A stretch of 24,110 bases of DNA from an uncultured Verrucomicrobiota bacterium (GTDB lineage: Bacteria > Verrucomicrobiota > Kiritimatiellia > RFP12 > UBA1067): the NCBI GenBank assembly GCA_946631345.1, contig CAMPAA010000015.1, forward strand, positions 1 through 24,110. Reading direction: 5' to 3'. Numbering within the stretch: position 1 is the stretch's first letter; each line of letters opens with the position of its first letter. Below are positions 1-7,251 of the stretch, one piece after another. The translations under genes were made by a program, and so were the position numbers. Under the pieces are notes generated by a model. That model worked only from the letters and a program-made list of their open reading frames with translations. It did not search any database and was not told where the DNA came from.

Positions 1-1
1 G

Positions 2-667
2 GGCATGATCACGAACTGGGGCGCGCACCATCTCGACATCGCGCGCTGGGGCCTCGGTGCCGTAGGGCCGGAAGGCGTGAGCGGCACGTGCGCATGGATG
101 GATCTCTCCGGCGGCAAGCTGTGGAACGTGCACACGACGTACGATCTGCACTATTCGTTCAACAACGGCTCCACCGACGTGCATGTGTGCGACAAGTACC
201 AGAACGGCGTGAAGTTCGTCGGCGAGAACGGCGACTGGCTCTTTTGCACGCGCGGCGCGGCAAAGGTGACGCCGAGCGACCCTGATGTTCCCATGAAGCC
301 GGGCCACCTGCCGGCGATGGCGGCTTCCAAGAACTCCCTCCTGCCCACGCTCGCGCCGATGAAGGCTCCCGCCACGCAGGTGCACGTGGACAACTGGCTG
401 GAGGCCGTGAAGGCGGGCGATCCGAAGAAGACGGCTACCTGCGCCCTTGGCGGGCACCTCTCCACCGCGATGTGTTCGCTCGGCCAGATGTGCATGGAGC
501 TCGGCCGCGGCAAGGCGTCCTGTTCGCTCAAGTGGGATCCGGCGACGGAGTCCACCGGCAACGCGGCGGCGGATGCGCTCATGAAGCCGTTTGCGCGCGA
601 CCAGTTCGACCTCAGGGTGAACCTCAAGGAGTTCGGTCTCGATCTTGACGAGGTGATGAAGGGTTGA
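2..667 (+). CDS. Gfo/Idh/MocA-type oxidoreductase, C-terminal part (5' truncated by window edge)
   Basis: The reading frame is open from the first complete codon at position 2, so the gene starts upstream of the window and only about the last 221 residues are visible. The motif NWGAHHLDIARWGL at the start of the visible part matches the segment (tdwGaHhlDia.w) that lies just after the Rossmann domain in Gfo/Idh/MocA NAD(P)-dependent oxidoreductases, where it lines the sugar-binding site. The rest resembles the alpha/beta C-terminal domain of these proteins, ending in a helix with VDNWLEAVKAG, a common feature of the family. Substrate cannot be told; in related genomes such proteins often oxidise sugars or inositols, and some carry Tat signals, but the N-terminus is not visible here. 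Its stop codon overlaps the TTG start of the next gene, so it is probably the first visible gene of a five-gene overlapping run. Confidence 0.8.
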   Translation, partial: GMITNWGAHHLDIARWGLGAVGPEGVSGTCAWMDLSGGKLWNVHTTYDLHYSFNNGSTDVHVCDKYQNGVKFVGENGDWLFCTRGAAKVTPSDPDVPMKPGHLPAMAASKNSLLPTLAPMKAPATQVHVDNWLEAVKAGDPKKTATCALGGHLSTAMCSLGQMCMELGRGKASCSLKWDPATESTGNAAADALMKPFARDQFDLRVNLKEFGLDLDEVMKG

Positions 668-1197
668 GCAGGGACAGGACATACGACTTCCTGTATGCCG
701 CCGAGGCGACGGAGGTGATCCATGCGCCGTCAAAGGCGCTGGAGACCTTCGGCACCACCAGCGTGGGGTACCATCTGCTCGCCGAGCTTGAGGACAACCC
801 TGGAAAGATACGCGTGCGGGAAGGAAGGCTCCAGGCGAGCAAGCCGGAGCTGATCACGCCGGAGCAGTACGTCAAGGACGAATTCGAGGGCTTCGGCGAG
901 CAGGCGCGGCGCTACTACGACTTCCTTAAGGAGCATGAGGACGAGATGAAGATCCTCAAGTACGGCTACCGCCTGAAGCAGGAGGCGTTCTCCGAGCAGA
1001 TCGTGACCGACTCGATGGATGCCGTGGCGGAGCGCGTCATACGCGAGGTCAAGGCCGAAAACCGGCCGTTCGACGCGGTGATAAAGGGCGTGGACGATCC
1101 GTGGGACGTGTGTCTCATGCAGTTTTTCTGGCTGCACACGAAAGCATCCGTGGCGCACAACATGGAAGACTTCAAGAGGGCAGGGATCATAAAATGA
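664..1197 (+). CDS. Conserved hypothetical protein, 177 aa
   Basis: I do not recognise a named family. The protein is soluble, with no signal peptide or membrane segment, and is mixed helical. Notable features are an N-terminal stretch EVIHAPSKALETFGTT, a glycine/aromatic segment EGFGEQARRYYDFL near the middle, and a C-terminal DDPWDVCLMQFFWLHTKAS. The start is inferred to be TTG at 664, overlapping the TGA of the oxidoreductase; no ATG occurs in frame before about position 946, which would remove more than half the protein, and GAGGTG at 650-655 could serve as ribosome site. The stop overlaps the ATG of the ParA gene (ATGA), which implies translational coupling. Position directly before parA suggests a shared transcript, but I would not infer a partitioning role from that alone. 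Confidence 0.72.
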   Translation: MSRDRTYDFLYAAEATEVIHAPSKALETFGTTSVGYHLLAELEDNPGKIRVREGRLQASKPELITPEQYVKDEFEGFGEQARRYYDFLKEHEDEMKILKYGYRLKQEAFSEQIVTDSMDAVAERVIREVKAENRPFDAVIKGVDDPWDVCLMQFFWLHTKASVAHNMEDFKRAGIIK

Positions 1198-2012
1198 CCA
1201 AACGTACGCAGATCATAGCCGTCGCCAACCAGAAAGGCGGCGTAGGCAAGACCACGACCGTCGTAAACCTTGCCGCCGCGCTCGCGCGGCAGCGTCGCAC
1301 GGTGCTGGTCGTGGACCTCGACCCGCAGGCCAACGCAACCGGCGGGCTTGGGCTGGAGAAGACCCAGGGCGTGTCGATCTATCCCGTGCTCATGGGTACG
1401 GCCGAGATTGCGGATGTCATACAGCCCACGGCCTACGACAACCTCAACGTCATACCGTCAGAGGTGGATCTCGCCGGTGCTGAGATAGAGATAGCGCGGA
1501 GAGAGGATCACCTAAACGTGATCCGCGACGCGCTTGCCCCCGTGCGCGAGTCGGGCGTGTTCGACTACATCCTGCTCGACTGCCCCCCGTCGCTCGGCAT
1601 CGTGATGACCTCATCCCTCGCGGCGGCGGATGGAGTGCTCGTGCCGATGCAGGCGGAGTTCCTCGCCATGGAGGGGCTTGGCCTCATCACCAATCTGCTT
1701 GCCCAGCTGCAGGCCGGCCCCAATTCCGGGCTTCAGCTCAACGGCATACTGCTTACGATGGTGAACATGGTCGCCACGCAGACGAAGGACGTTATCGCGA
1801 TGGTCAAGGAGCGCTTCGGCGACCGCGTGTACGAGACGACGATCCCACGCAACATCCGCACGAGCGAGGCTCCGAGCTACGGCCAGCCGGTCATCCACTA
1901 CGATCCGACGTGCAAGGGTGCGGTGGCGTACCGCGCCTTCGCGAAGGAGTTCATCGCGCGCACCCCAACCCGTTTTGAAGAAGAGGAACCCACCAATGAC
2001 CAAATCGCTTGA
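1194..2012 (+). CDS. parA: ParA/Soj-family ATPase (deviant Walker A)
   Basis: A 272-residue cytosolic P-loop ATPase of the ParA/Soj/MinD superclass. The deviant Walker A motif KGGVGKTT is at residues 14-21 with the signature lysine at 14. The A' motif DLDPQANAT is at 41-49 and the Walker B motif LLDCPPSLG at 127-135. Length and motif spacing fit chromosomal Soj-type ParA proteins, which bind DNA non-specifically as ATP dimers and are stimulated by ParB to move parS-bound chromosome origins. The ATG at 1194 is chosen because KRTQIIAVANQKGG is the standard family N-terminus and AAGAGGG at about 1172 gives a ribosome site; a longer reading frame exists but lies inside the previous gene. There is no parB in the window. 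The following gene is a metal repressor, so this is not a standard parAB operon, and the ATPase may be an orphan ParA-like protein with another cargo. Confidence 0.9.
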   Translation: MTKRTQIIAVANQKGGVGKTTTVVNLAAALARQRRTVLVVDLDPQANATGGLGLEKTQGVSIYPVLMGTAEIADVIQPTAYDNLNVIPSEVDLAGAEIEIARREDHLNVIRDALAPVRESGVFDYILLDCPPSLGIVMTSSLAAADGVLVPMQAEFLAMEGLGLITNLLAQLQAGPNSGLQLNGILLTMVNMVATQTKDVIAMVKERFGDRVYETTIPRNIRTSEAPSYGQPVIHYDPTCKGAVAYRAFAKEFIARTPTRFEEEEPTNDQIA

Positions 2013-2400
2013 AGATTACCTCGAAGTCGTATATGTGCTGATCCACGAGAAACGTCGCGCCCGTGTGCGTGACATCGCCACCACGCTGAAGGTGAAGATG
2101 CCAAGCGTGGTGAAGGGCATCTCGGAGCTGAAGAAGCTTGAGCTCGTCACCCAGGAGCCTTATGGCGACGTGGAGCTCACGGCGAAAGGCCGCCGCCTTG
2201 CGACGATCATCCTCAACCGCCACACGAAGATCCGCGAATTCCTGGTGATGATCGGCGTGTCCCGGCGCATAGCCGACAAGGACGCATGTCTCATGGAGCA
2301 CATACTCTCCGCCGAGACGATGGACAAGATACGCGACTACATCAAGAAGGGTCCGCCGCAGCCGAAGACGGCACCAGCAAGGATTGAGAGGCTGGCATGA
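1996..2400 (+). CDS. DtxR/MntR-family metal-dependent transcriptional repressor
   Basis: A 134-residue protein with a winged helix-turn-helix (about residues 5-65) followed by a helical metal-binding/dimerisation domain; there is no C-terminal SH3-like domain, so the length is like MntR rather than DtxR/IdeR. Likely metal ligands by alignment with known members are D7 and E10 in SLEDYLE, H76 in LNRHTKI, and C98, E101 and H102 in DACLMEH. D7/E10/H76 match MntR, while the cysteine is at the position used by DtxR, a combination common in TroR-like members. It would bind DNA when loaded with Mn(II) or Fe(II) and repress metal-uptake genes. The start at 1996 follows AAGAGGAA with good spacing and overlaps the parA end by 17 bp. 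Its stop overlaps the cstA start (ATGA). Target genes are not evident here. Confidence 0.88.
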   Translation: MTKSLEDYLEVVYVLIHEKRRARVRDIATTLKVKMPSVVKGISELKKLELVTQEPYGDVELTAKGRRLATIILNRHTKIREFLVMIGVSRRIADKDACLMEHILSAETMDKIRDYIKKGPPQPKTAPARIERLA

Positions 2401-4097
2401 ACGGACTGACCTTGCTTCTTGGCGCATCCGCCTGCTTCCTGGGCGGGTATTTTCTTTATTCCCGGATGCTCGGGAAGGTGCTCGGAATCGATCCTTCCCG
2501 CCCTACGCCGGCCCACACTCGCCGTGACGGGGTGGATTACGTGCCGGCCCACCCTACGGTGCTCTTCGGCCACCACTTCGCGGCCATCGCAGGTGCGGGG
2601 CCGATCGTGGGCCCGGTGCTTGCGGCGGAGTTCGGCTGGGCAAGCGTGGCGCTCTGGATCGTTCTCGGCTGCATATTCATCGGTGCCGCGCATGACATGA
2701 TCGCGCTCTTCCTTTCCGTGCGGCACGACGGCGAATCGATCGGCACGGTGATCGGCGATGTGCTCGGCAAGCCTGGGCGCATCCTTTTCCTGCTGTTCAG
2801 CTGGTCTGCGCTCGTGCTTGTCCTGGCCGAGTTCACGCGGCAGATCGCCGCCACGTTCGTGGCCGACCCTGCCATCGCCACGGCGTCGCTGCTCTTCATT
2901 GCGGAGGCGGTCGTGTTCGGGCTTTGCGTGTACCGGCTCAAGATGCCGGTGCTGTGGGCGTCGCTCGTATTCGTGCCCATCATGTTCGGGTTCGTGTGGG
3001 TGGGGAACGCGTTCCCGCTTGACGTCTGTGCGCTTACGGGAATGTCGAAGGAGGGGGCGCAGGGGCTTTGGACGGTCGTTCTGCTCATATACTGCTTTTT
3101 CGCCTCGACCATGCCGGTGTGGCTGCTCCTCCAGCCCCGCGACTACCTCAACGCATATCTGCTGTACGCCATGATGGCCCTTGGCTTCCTGGGCGTCTTT
3201 GTCGCGCATCCCGTCCTGCACATCGATGCGTTCGCCGGATTTTCGGCCGTGGGCAGGAGCGGCGTTTCCGAGATGCTTTTCCCGTTCCTGTTCGTGACGG
3301 TCGCATGCGGCGCATGTTCCGGTTTCCATGCGCTCGTCGCCTCCGGCACCTCTGCGAAGCAGCTGGACAGCGAACGGTCGATCCGCCCCATCGCCTATGG
3401 CGGCATGCTCCTTGAGGGCGTGCTTGCGATAATCGCGCTCATCGGCGTGGCCGGCACCTATGCGAGCCAGAAGGACTATGTGGCGGCGGTGCAGGGGATG
3501 GAGCCGGTGCAGATGTTCGCTTCCACCGTGGCAGGCTTCTGCGTGACGCTCTTCGAGAAGGTCGGCCTCGCGCCGGAGAACGGCAAGCGCATAGCCGAAT
3601 CGTTCATGCTGCTTTCCGTTTCGGCGTTCCTGATGACCACGGTGGACGCCGGAACGCGGCTCGCGCGCTTCTCCTGGCAGGAGCTGGTGGCCTGCGCCCC
3701 GAGAAGGGAAGGCGCTCCATCGGCGGTTTTCCGCTTCTCGCACAACATGTATGTGGGAACCACCATAGTGTGCGCGCTTGCGGCGGCGCTCCTGCTCGGC
3801 AACCCGAAGGCGGCGAAGTCGCTGTGGACGATATTCGCCTCCGCAAACCAGCTGCTGGCGTCCCTTACCCTGCTGGCGGCGACGCTGTGGTTCGTGCGCA
3901 ACAAGAAGCCGTGCTGGTTCACGCTCGTGCCCATGTGCTTCATGCTGTCGGTGTCGTCCTATGCGCTCATAGCCATATTCGTATCCGCGTTCGGCGCAGG
4001 GAACTGGACGCAGCTTGGCGCGACAGGCTTCCTGCTTCTCGTCGCCGTCGCCCTTGTGCTGTTCGCGCTTTCCAAGGTGTTCGGCAGGCGCTCCTGA
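2397..4097 (+). CDS. cstA: CstA-family carbon starvation / pyruvate or peptide transporter
   Basis: A 566-residue polytopic inner-membrane protein. Family hallmarks are FGHHFAAIAGAGPIVGP at residues 57-73, QPRDYLN at 246-252, and a cysteine/serine-rich segment GACSGFHALVASGTS at about 305-319, all typical of CstA. The family imports pyruvate (E. coli BtsT and CstA) or has been linked to peptide uptake under carbon limitation. The protein is shorter than E. coli CstA (about 700 residues) but similar to many CstA proteins in other phyla. Translation is coupled to the upstream DtxR-type repressor by an ATGA overlap. After the stop, a short GC-rich palindrome and TTTT run (4105-4119) may weakly terminate transcription. 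Exact substrate is not decidable from sequence. Confidence 0.93.
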   Translation: MNGLTLLLGASACFLGGYFLYSRMLGKVLGIDPSRPTPAHTRRDGVDYVPAHPTVLFGHHFAAIAGAGPIVGPVLAAEFGWASVALWIVLGCIFIGAAHDMIALFLSVRHDGESIGTVIGDVLGKPGRILFLLFSWSALVLVLAEFTRQIAATFVADPAIATASLLFIAEAVVFGLCVYRLKMPVLWASLVFVPIMFGFVWVGNAFPLDVCALTGMSKEGAQGLWTVVLLIYCFFASTMPVWLLLQPRDYLNAYLLYAMMALGFLGVFVAHPVLHIDAFAGFSAVGRSGVSEMLFPFLFVTVACGACSGFHALVASGTSAKQLDSERSIRPIAYGGMLLEGVLAIIALIGVAGTYASQKDYVAAVQGMEPVQMFASTVAGFCVTLFEKVGLAPENGKRIAESFMLLSVSAFLMTTVDAGTRLARFSWQELVACAPRREGAPSAVFRFSHNMYVGTTIVCALAAALLLGNPKAAKSLWTIFASANQLLASLTLLAATLWFVRNKKPCWFTLVPMCFMLSVSSYALIAIFVSAFGAGNWTQLGATGFLLLVAVALVLFALSKVFGRRS

Positions 4098-4104
4098 GCG
4101 CATT

Positions 4105-4119
4105 CCGCCGCGCGGTTTT
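4105..4119 (+). terminator. Weak possible terminator after cstA
   Basis: CCGC (4105-4108) can pair with GCGG (4112-4115) around a three-base loop, followed directly by TTTT. The stem is only four base pairs, so this is a weak candidate, but it sits immediately after the end of the overlapping operon and just before a possible promoter. Confidence 0.25.
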
Positions 4120-4145
4120 GGCATGAATCAATTTGGCTGAATACT
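4118..4145 (+). promoter_or_regulatory. Possible sigma-70-type promoter for the sugar-porter operon
   Basis: TTGGCA (4118-4123) matches the -35 consensus at five of six bases and is followed after 16 bp by AATACT (4140-4145), which matches four of six bases of the -10 consensus. The leader to the GTG at 4162 would be about 10 nt, with the ribosome site AAAGGAAAA at about 4150-4158. The -10 match is modest. Confidence 0.35.
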
Positions 4146-4161
4146 TCAGAAAGGAAAAGCT

Positions 4162-5595
4162 GTGGACAAGGTCAGGCGCTATGCCATCTATCTGCTTGTG
4201 ATTGCCGGGTGCGGCGGTCTTCTCTTCGACTTCGGCGGCACCATAATCGGCCCCGCCCTGCCGTACATAGGCCCGGTGGACGAGAACCCCGGCAGCCTTG
4301 GCCTCTTCACGACGGCGCAGGTCTCGCACCTTTCGAGCGCGGTCGTGATGTGCGCGGCCATCGCCTGCCTCGCGGCGGGCTGGCTGACCGAGAAGCTTGG
4401 GCGCAAGCTGATGATGCTCATTTCCGCCGCGATTGCGGCGCTCGCCTGCCTGCCCATATGCCTTGTGGAGGGGAGCTACCCGATGTTCTTCCTCGGCCGC
4501 GCCATGCAGGGCGTGGCCGCCGGCTTCATCGGCGTGGTGGTGCCGATGTATCTCGCAGAGTGTCTGGACGCCAACAGCCGCGGCAAGGGCGCGGGGATGT
4601 TCCAGCTGCTGGACTTCATCGGGATCACGTTCTGCTCGATTGTCGGGGTTGTGGTGGTGCACACCATCGGTGCGGCGGACAACGCCGCCGTGACCGCCGC
4701 GCAGAAGTCGCTTGCATGGAAAACGATCTTCTGGTCGAGCGCGGCGCCGGCGATCCTGTTCTTCCTCGGCGCGCTCGGCCTCAAGGAGTCGCCTCGCTGG
4801 CTGTACCGCCGCGGCCGCAAAGACGAGGCGCTCCGTGCGCTTGCCGCGAACAACGGCGAGGCGAAGGCCAGGGAGATACTTGCCGAGATGATTGCGAGCG
4901 ACGAGGCCGAGGCGGCGGAGAAGGCGAAGAACGCCGCAGCGACCGACACGCTCCTCCAGCGCAAGTACGTACTGCCGTTCTGCATATCGCTGGCCGTGCT
5001 GATCTGCAACCAGGCGATCGGCTTCAACGCAATCCAGTACTTCTCGATACCCATGTTCATGAAGGCCGGCCTCTCCCAGACGATGGCAAACGCCGCAAAC
5101 CTGGCGGTGTGGCTCGTGCCGATCCCGATCACCGCGCTCGCGCTGTGGCTCGTGGACCGCTGCGGACGCAAGACGCTCCTCAAGATTGGCACGCTCGGCA
5201 TGGTGGCGGCGCTTGCCGGCGTTGCGACCATGTTTCTGTTCATCGAGCGCGGCATGACGGGGCAGTTCGCCGGATGGATGACGGTCGCGGGGATCGCGCT
5301 CTTCGTGGCGTCCTTCTCCATCGGGCCTGGCGTTGTGGTGTGGCTCGCTCTCTCCGAGCTCATGCCCGGGCGAATCCGCGCCAACGGCATGGCGATCGCG
5401 CTTTTCGTGAACCAGATGGTCGCGTATGCGATTGCGGATGCGTTCCTGCCGTGGCAGAAGGCTTGCGGCTACTCCGTGGTGTTCTACAGTCTCGCCGGCT
5501 TCGCATTCCTCTACTTCCTCACGGCGGCGTTTCTCCTGCCGGAGACAAAGGGCCGCACGCTCGAAGAGATCGAAAGGATGTGGGAGCGGAAGTAG
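4162..5595 (+). CDS. MFS sugar transporter, sugar porter family
   Basis: A 477-residue twelve-helix transporter of the sugar porter family (XylE/GLUT-like). Signatures seen are LGRK at residues 79-82 in the loop after helix 2, ESPRWL at 209-214 closing the first half, CGRKTLL at 334-340 after helix 8, GPGVVVWLALSEL at 388-400 in helix 10, and PETKGRTLEEIE at 460-471 at the C-terminus. The usual QQxxGxN of helix 7 is present as NQAIGFN (283-289), with N replacing the first Q. It probably imports a monosaccharide by proton symport or facilitated diffusion; the sugar is not predictable. The start is GTG preceded by AAAGGAAAA. The next gene, a cation:dicarboxylate symporter, begins 16 nt after the stop, so the two transporters are likely co-transcribed. 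Confidence 0.92.
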   Translation: MDKVRRYAIYLLVIAGCGGLLFDFGGTIIGPALPYIGPVDENPGSLGLFTTAQVSHLSSAVVMCAAIACLAAGWLTEKLGRKLMMLISAAIAALACLPICLVEGSYPMFFLGRAMQGVAAGFIGVVVPMYLAECLDANSRGKGAGMFQLLDFIGITFCSIVGVVVVHTIGAADNAAVTAAQKSLAWKTIFWSSAAPAILFFLGALGLKESPRWLYRRGRKDEALRALAANNGEAKAREILAEMIASDEAEAAEKAKNAAATDTLLQRKYVLPFCISLAVLICNQAIGFNAIQYFSIPMFMKAGLSQTMANAANLAVWLVPIPITALALWLVDRCGRKTLLKIGTLGMVAALAGVATMFLFIERGMTGQFAGWMTVAGIALFVASFSIGPGVVVWLALSELMPGRIRANGMAIALFVNQMVAYAIADAFLPWQKACGYSVVFYSLAGFAFLYFLTAAFLLPETKGRTLEEIERMWERK

Positions 5596-5611
5596 AGGAA
5601 ACGGGAAAGTC

Positions 5612-6793
5612 ATGTCTGGGCGACTAAAGGCGTGCTTCGCCTCCGTTTTCACCTCGATCGTAGGGCGGCTTTTCATCGCGATGGCGGTGGGTGTCGTCAT
5701 CGGGCGCTTCGCGCCGGGATGGACGATCCGCGCCATCAACTCGTTCGGCGGGACTTTCGCGCAGTTCATCAAGTTCTTCGTGCCGTTCATCGTGCTCGGG
5801 CTTGTCGCCCCTGCGATAGCCGAGACCGGAAAGGGTGCCGGGCGGCTTCTTCTCGTGACAATGGGCATCGCCTACGCGTCCACGCTCTTTTCGGGGGCGC
5901 TGGCGTTCGGCGTTGTGAAGGGCCTGTTCCCGTCCATGCTTGCCAGCGGTTCGCTCGCCGAGATGTCTGCCGTGCGTACGTTTCCTGCGTACTTCGTGCT
6001 GCAGATTCCGCCTTTGATGGGGATAACGACCGCGCTTGCGACGGCGTTCATATTCGGGCTGGCGATGGTTGCGCTTGACCTGCCCAGCCTGAAGCAGACT
6101 TTCGACGAGATGCGCAGCGCAGTTGCGATCACTATCACCAGGGCCCTGATGCCGCTTCTGCCTTTCTACATCCTTACGGTGATAGCAGACCTCACGGCCA
6201 GCAACAAGCTTGCCGTCGTCGGAGGCGGGTGCGTGACGATCATGGTGACGGCGCTGGGCGTGACGACCGCCGTGCTTCTCGTGCAGTATGCCGTCGCAGG
6301 CGTGGTTGCGCGACGCAACCCGTTCAGGGCACTATGGAACATGGTGCCCGCCTACCTCACCGGCTGGGGGTGCTGCTCTTCGGCGGCCACGCTGCCCGTC
6401 ACCCTCCGCCAGACGCGCAAGAACGGCGTATCCGACAAAATCACGGATTTCGTCATCCCCCTGTGCTCAAACGTACATCTTGCGGGGAGCATGGCGAACA
6501 TGGTCGTATATACGGCGGGATTCGTGGTGCTGGGCGGCGGTCAGATAGAGGTCGGGGCCTATGTTGAGTTCATGCTGATGCTGAGCGTGATCGCGGTGGC
6601 GTCGCCTGGCATCCCGGGCGGCGTAGTGCTGACGTCGGCCACGCTTGCCGAGACCGTTCTCGGCTTCTCCCCGGAACGCTACGCGCTCGTAATCGCCACC
6701 TACATGGCGCTGGACGGCATGGGCACGGCCTGCAACCTTACCGGCGACGGTGCCATTGCGCTCATCGTTGACCGTTTTGCAGGCAAGCGGTAG
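5612..6793 (+). CDS. Dicarboxylate/amino acid:cation symporter (DAACS family)
   Basis: A 393-residue polytopic membrane protein related to GltP/GltT/SstT. The serine-rich hairpin 1 motif appears as SSAATLPVT (256-264), hairpin 2 as PGIPGG (332-337), and helix 8 as ALDGMGTACNLTGD (366-379), matching the D...T..N..GD pattern that binds substrate and Na+. The NMDGT motif of helix 7 is not present; that place holds IPLCSNVHLAGS (282-293), a variant I associate with a bacterial subgroup of the family. Import of a C4-dicarboxylate or amino acid with Na+ or H+ is expected, but the missing NMDGT warns against assuming glutamate or aspartate. The ATG at 5612 is chosen over the longer frame because that frame lies inside the previous gene and GGGAAAG precedes this ATG. 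It is followed by a 540-bp non-coding island. Confidence 0.88.
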   Translation: MSGRLKACFASVFTSIVGRLFIAMAVGVVIGRFAPGWTIRAINSFGGTFAQFIKFFVPFIVLGLVAPAIAETGKGAGRLLLVTMGIAYASTLFSGALAFGVVKGLFPSMLASGSLAEMSAVRTFPAYFVLQIPPLMGITTALATAFIFGLAMVALDLPSLKQTFDEMRSAVAITITRALMPLLPFYILTVIADLTASNKLAVVGGGCVTIMVTALGVTTAVLLVQYAVAGVVARRNPFRALWNMVPAYLTGWGCCSSAATLPVTLRQTRKNGVSDKITDFVIPLCSNVHLAGSMANMVVYTAGFVVLGGGQIEVGAYVEFMLMLSVIAVASPGIPGGVVLTSATLAETVLGFSPERYALVIATYMALDGMGTACNLTGDGAIALIVDRFAGKR

Positions 6794-6807
6794 CGCCTGC
6801 GGGCGCT
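6792..6807 (+). terminator. Stem-loop at the end of the symporter gene
   Basis: AGCGCC (6792-6797) pairs perfectly with GGCGCT (6802-6807) around a TGCG loop, which fits the stable UNCG tetraloop class. It overlaps the stop codon of the symporter gene. There is no clear T-tract afterwards, so it may act as a 3'-end stabiliser or a weak terminator rather than a classic intrinsic terminator. Confidence 0.35.
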
Positions 6808-6818
6808 TGTGCGCCGTA

Positions 6819-6886
6819 GGCACCCCATTTGAGCCGCGCCACTACCCCCTTTAAGCCCGGTCTACACCCCATAAAGCACGGTACCA
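6819..6886. repeat. Degenerate leading copies of the hairpin repeat
   Basis: Three imperfect relatives of the following array can be made out, each starting with a CACCCC or TACCCC(C) block followed by TTT or ATAAAG and a G/C segment, at roughly 20-22 bp spacing. They lack the clean complementary G-run of the downstream units and look like decayed copies. Confidence 0.5.
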
Positions 6887-7068
6887 TACCCCCCTTGGCC
6901 AAAGGGGGGTACCCCTTGGCCGGAAAGGGGGGTACCCCTTCGGCGCAAAGGGGTATACCCCTTTGGCATAAAGGGGGCTACCCCTTTGGCGTAAGGGGGT
7001 ATACCCCTTTGGCATAAAGGGGGCTACCCCTTTGACGTAAAGGGGTATACCCCTTTTGCCGTGGGGGG
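6887..7068. repeat. Tandem array of eight GC-rich hairpin units (21-23 bp, partly 46-bp dimers)
   Basis: Eight units start at 6887, 6910, 6933, 6956, 6979, 7002, 7025 and 7048. Each begins TACCCC, has two to four T, a 4-6 nt centre such as GGCAT or GGCGT, then A-rich bases and a run of four to six G, so each unit can fold as CCCCTTT/AAAGGGG. Units four and five (6956-7001) and six and seven (7002-7047) form 46-bp dimers that differ at only two positions, showing recent duplication of a two-unit block. There are no unique spacers. Reading frames through the array on both strands give only low-complexity G/P/Y-rich peptides, so it is treated as non-coding. Confidence 0.9.
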
Positions 7069-7158
7069 TAGGGAGGCGTCCGCAAGGGGGTGCAGAGGCG
7101 TTTTTGGCGGGGTGTAGAGCGCAAATTGGCGGGGTGTGGTGCCTTTCGAGCAGGAACG
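7069..7158. other. G-rich stretch with short direct repeats
   Basis: This continues the repeat island. GGCGGGGTGT occurs twice (about 7106 and 7129) and GAGGCGT occurs at 7073, 7095 and, beyond the following hairpin, 7190. The + strand is strongly G-biased. I see no gene in it. Confidence 0.55.
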
Positions 7159-7190
7159 CCACCCCCGACAGTGCGTTCTGTCGGGGGTGG
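7159..7190. repeat. Perfect 13-bp GC-rich hairpin
   Basis: CCACCCCCGACAG (7159-7171) is exactly complementary to CTGTCGGGGGTGG (7178-7190) around the six-base loop TGCGTT. There is no T-tract on either side in either orientation, so it is not a textbook intrinsic terminator. It is followed by further G runs to about 7208. Confidence 0.85.
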
Positions 7191-7251
7191 AGGCGTCGGG
7201 GGGTGGGGTTGTGTCGCGTGAATTTTGCCATTGTGGAGGAACTTGCATAAT

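Noticed and set aside
2337..5868. Long minus-strand reading frames (595 and 633 codons) opposite cstA and the sugar porter
   Set aside because: They are rich in R, H, E and Q without any domain, and lie opposite genes with clear family motifs; they are frame shadows caused by high GC.
6887..7068. CRISPR array
   Set aside because: Units of 21-23 bp follow one another directly with no unique spacers, and there are no cas genes.
7159..7190. Intrinsic terminator
   Set aside because: The stem is strong, but no T-tract follows in either orientation, so it is reported only as a hairpin.
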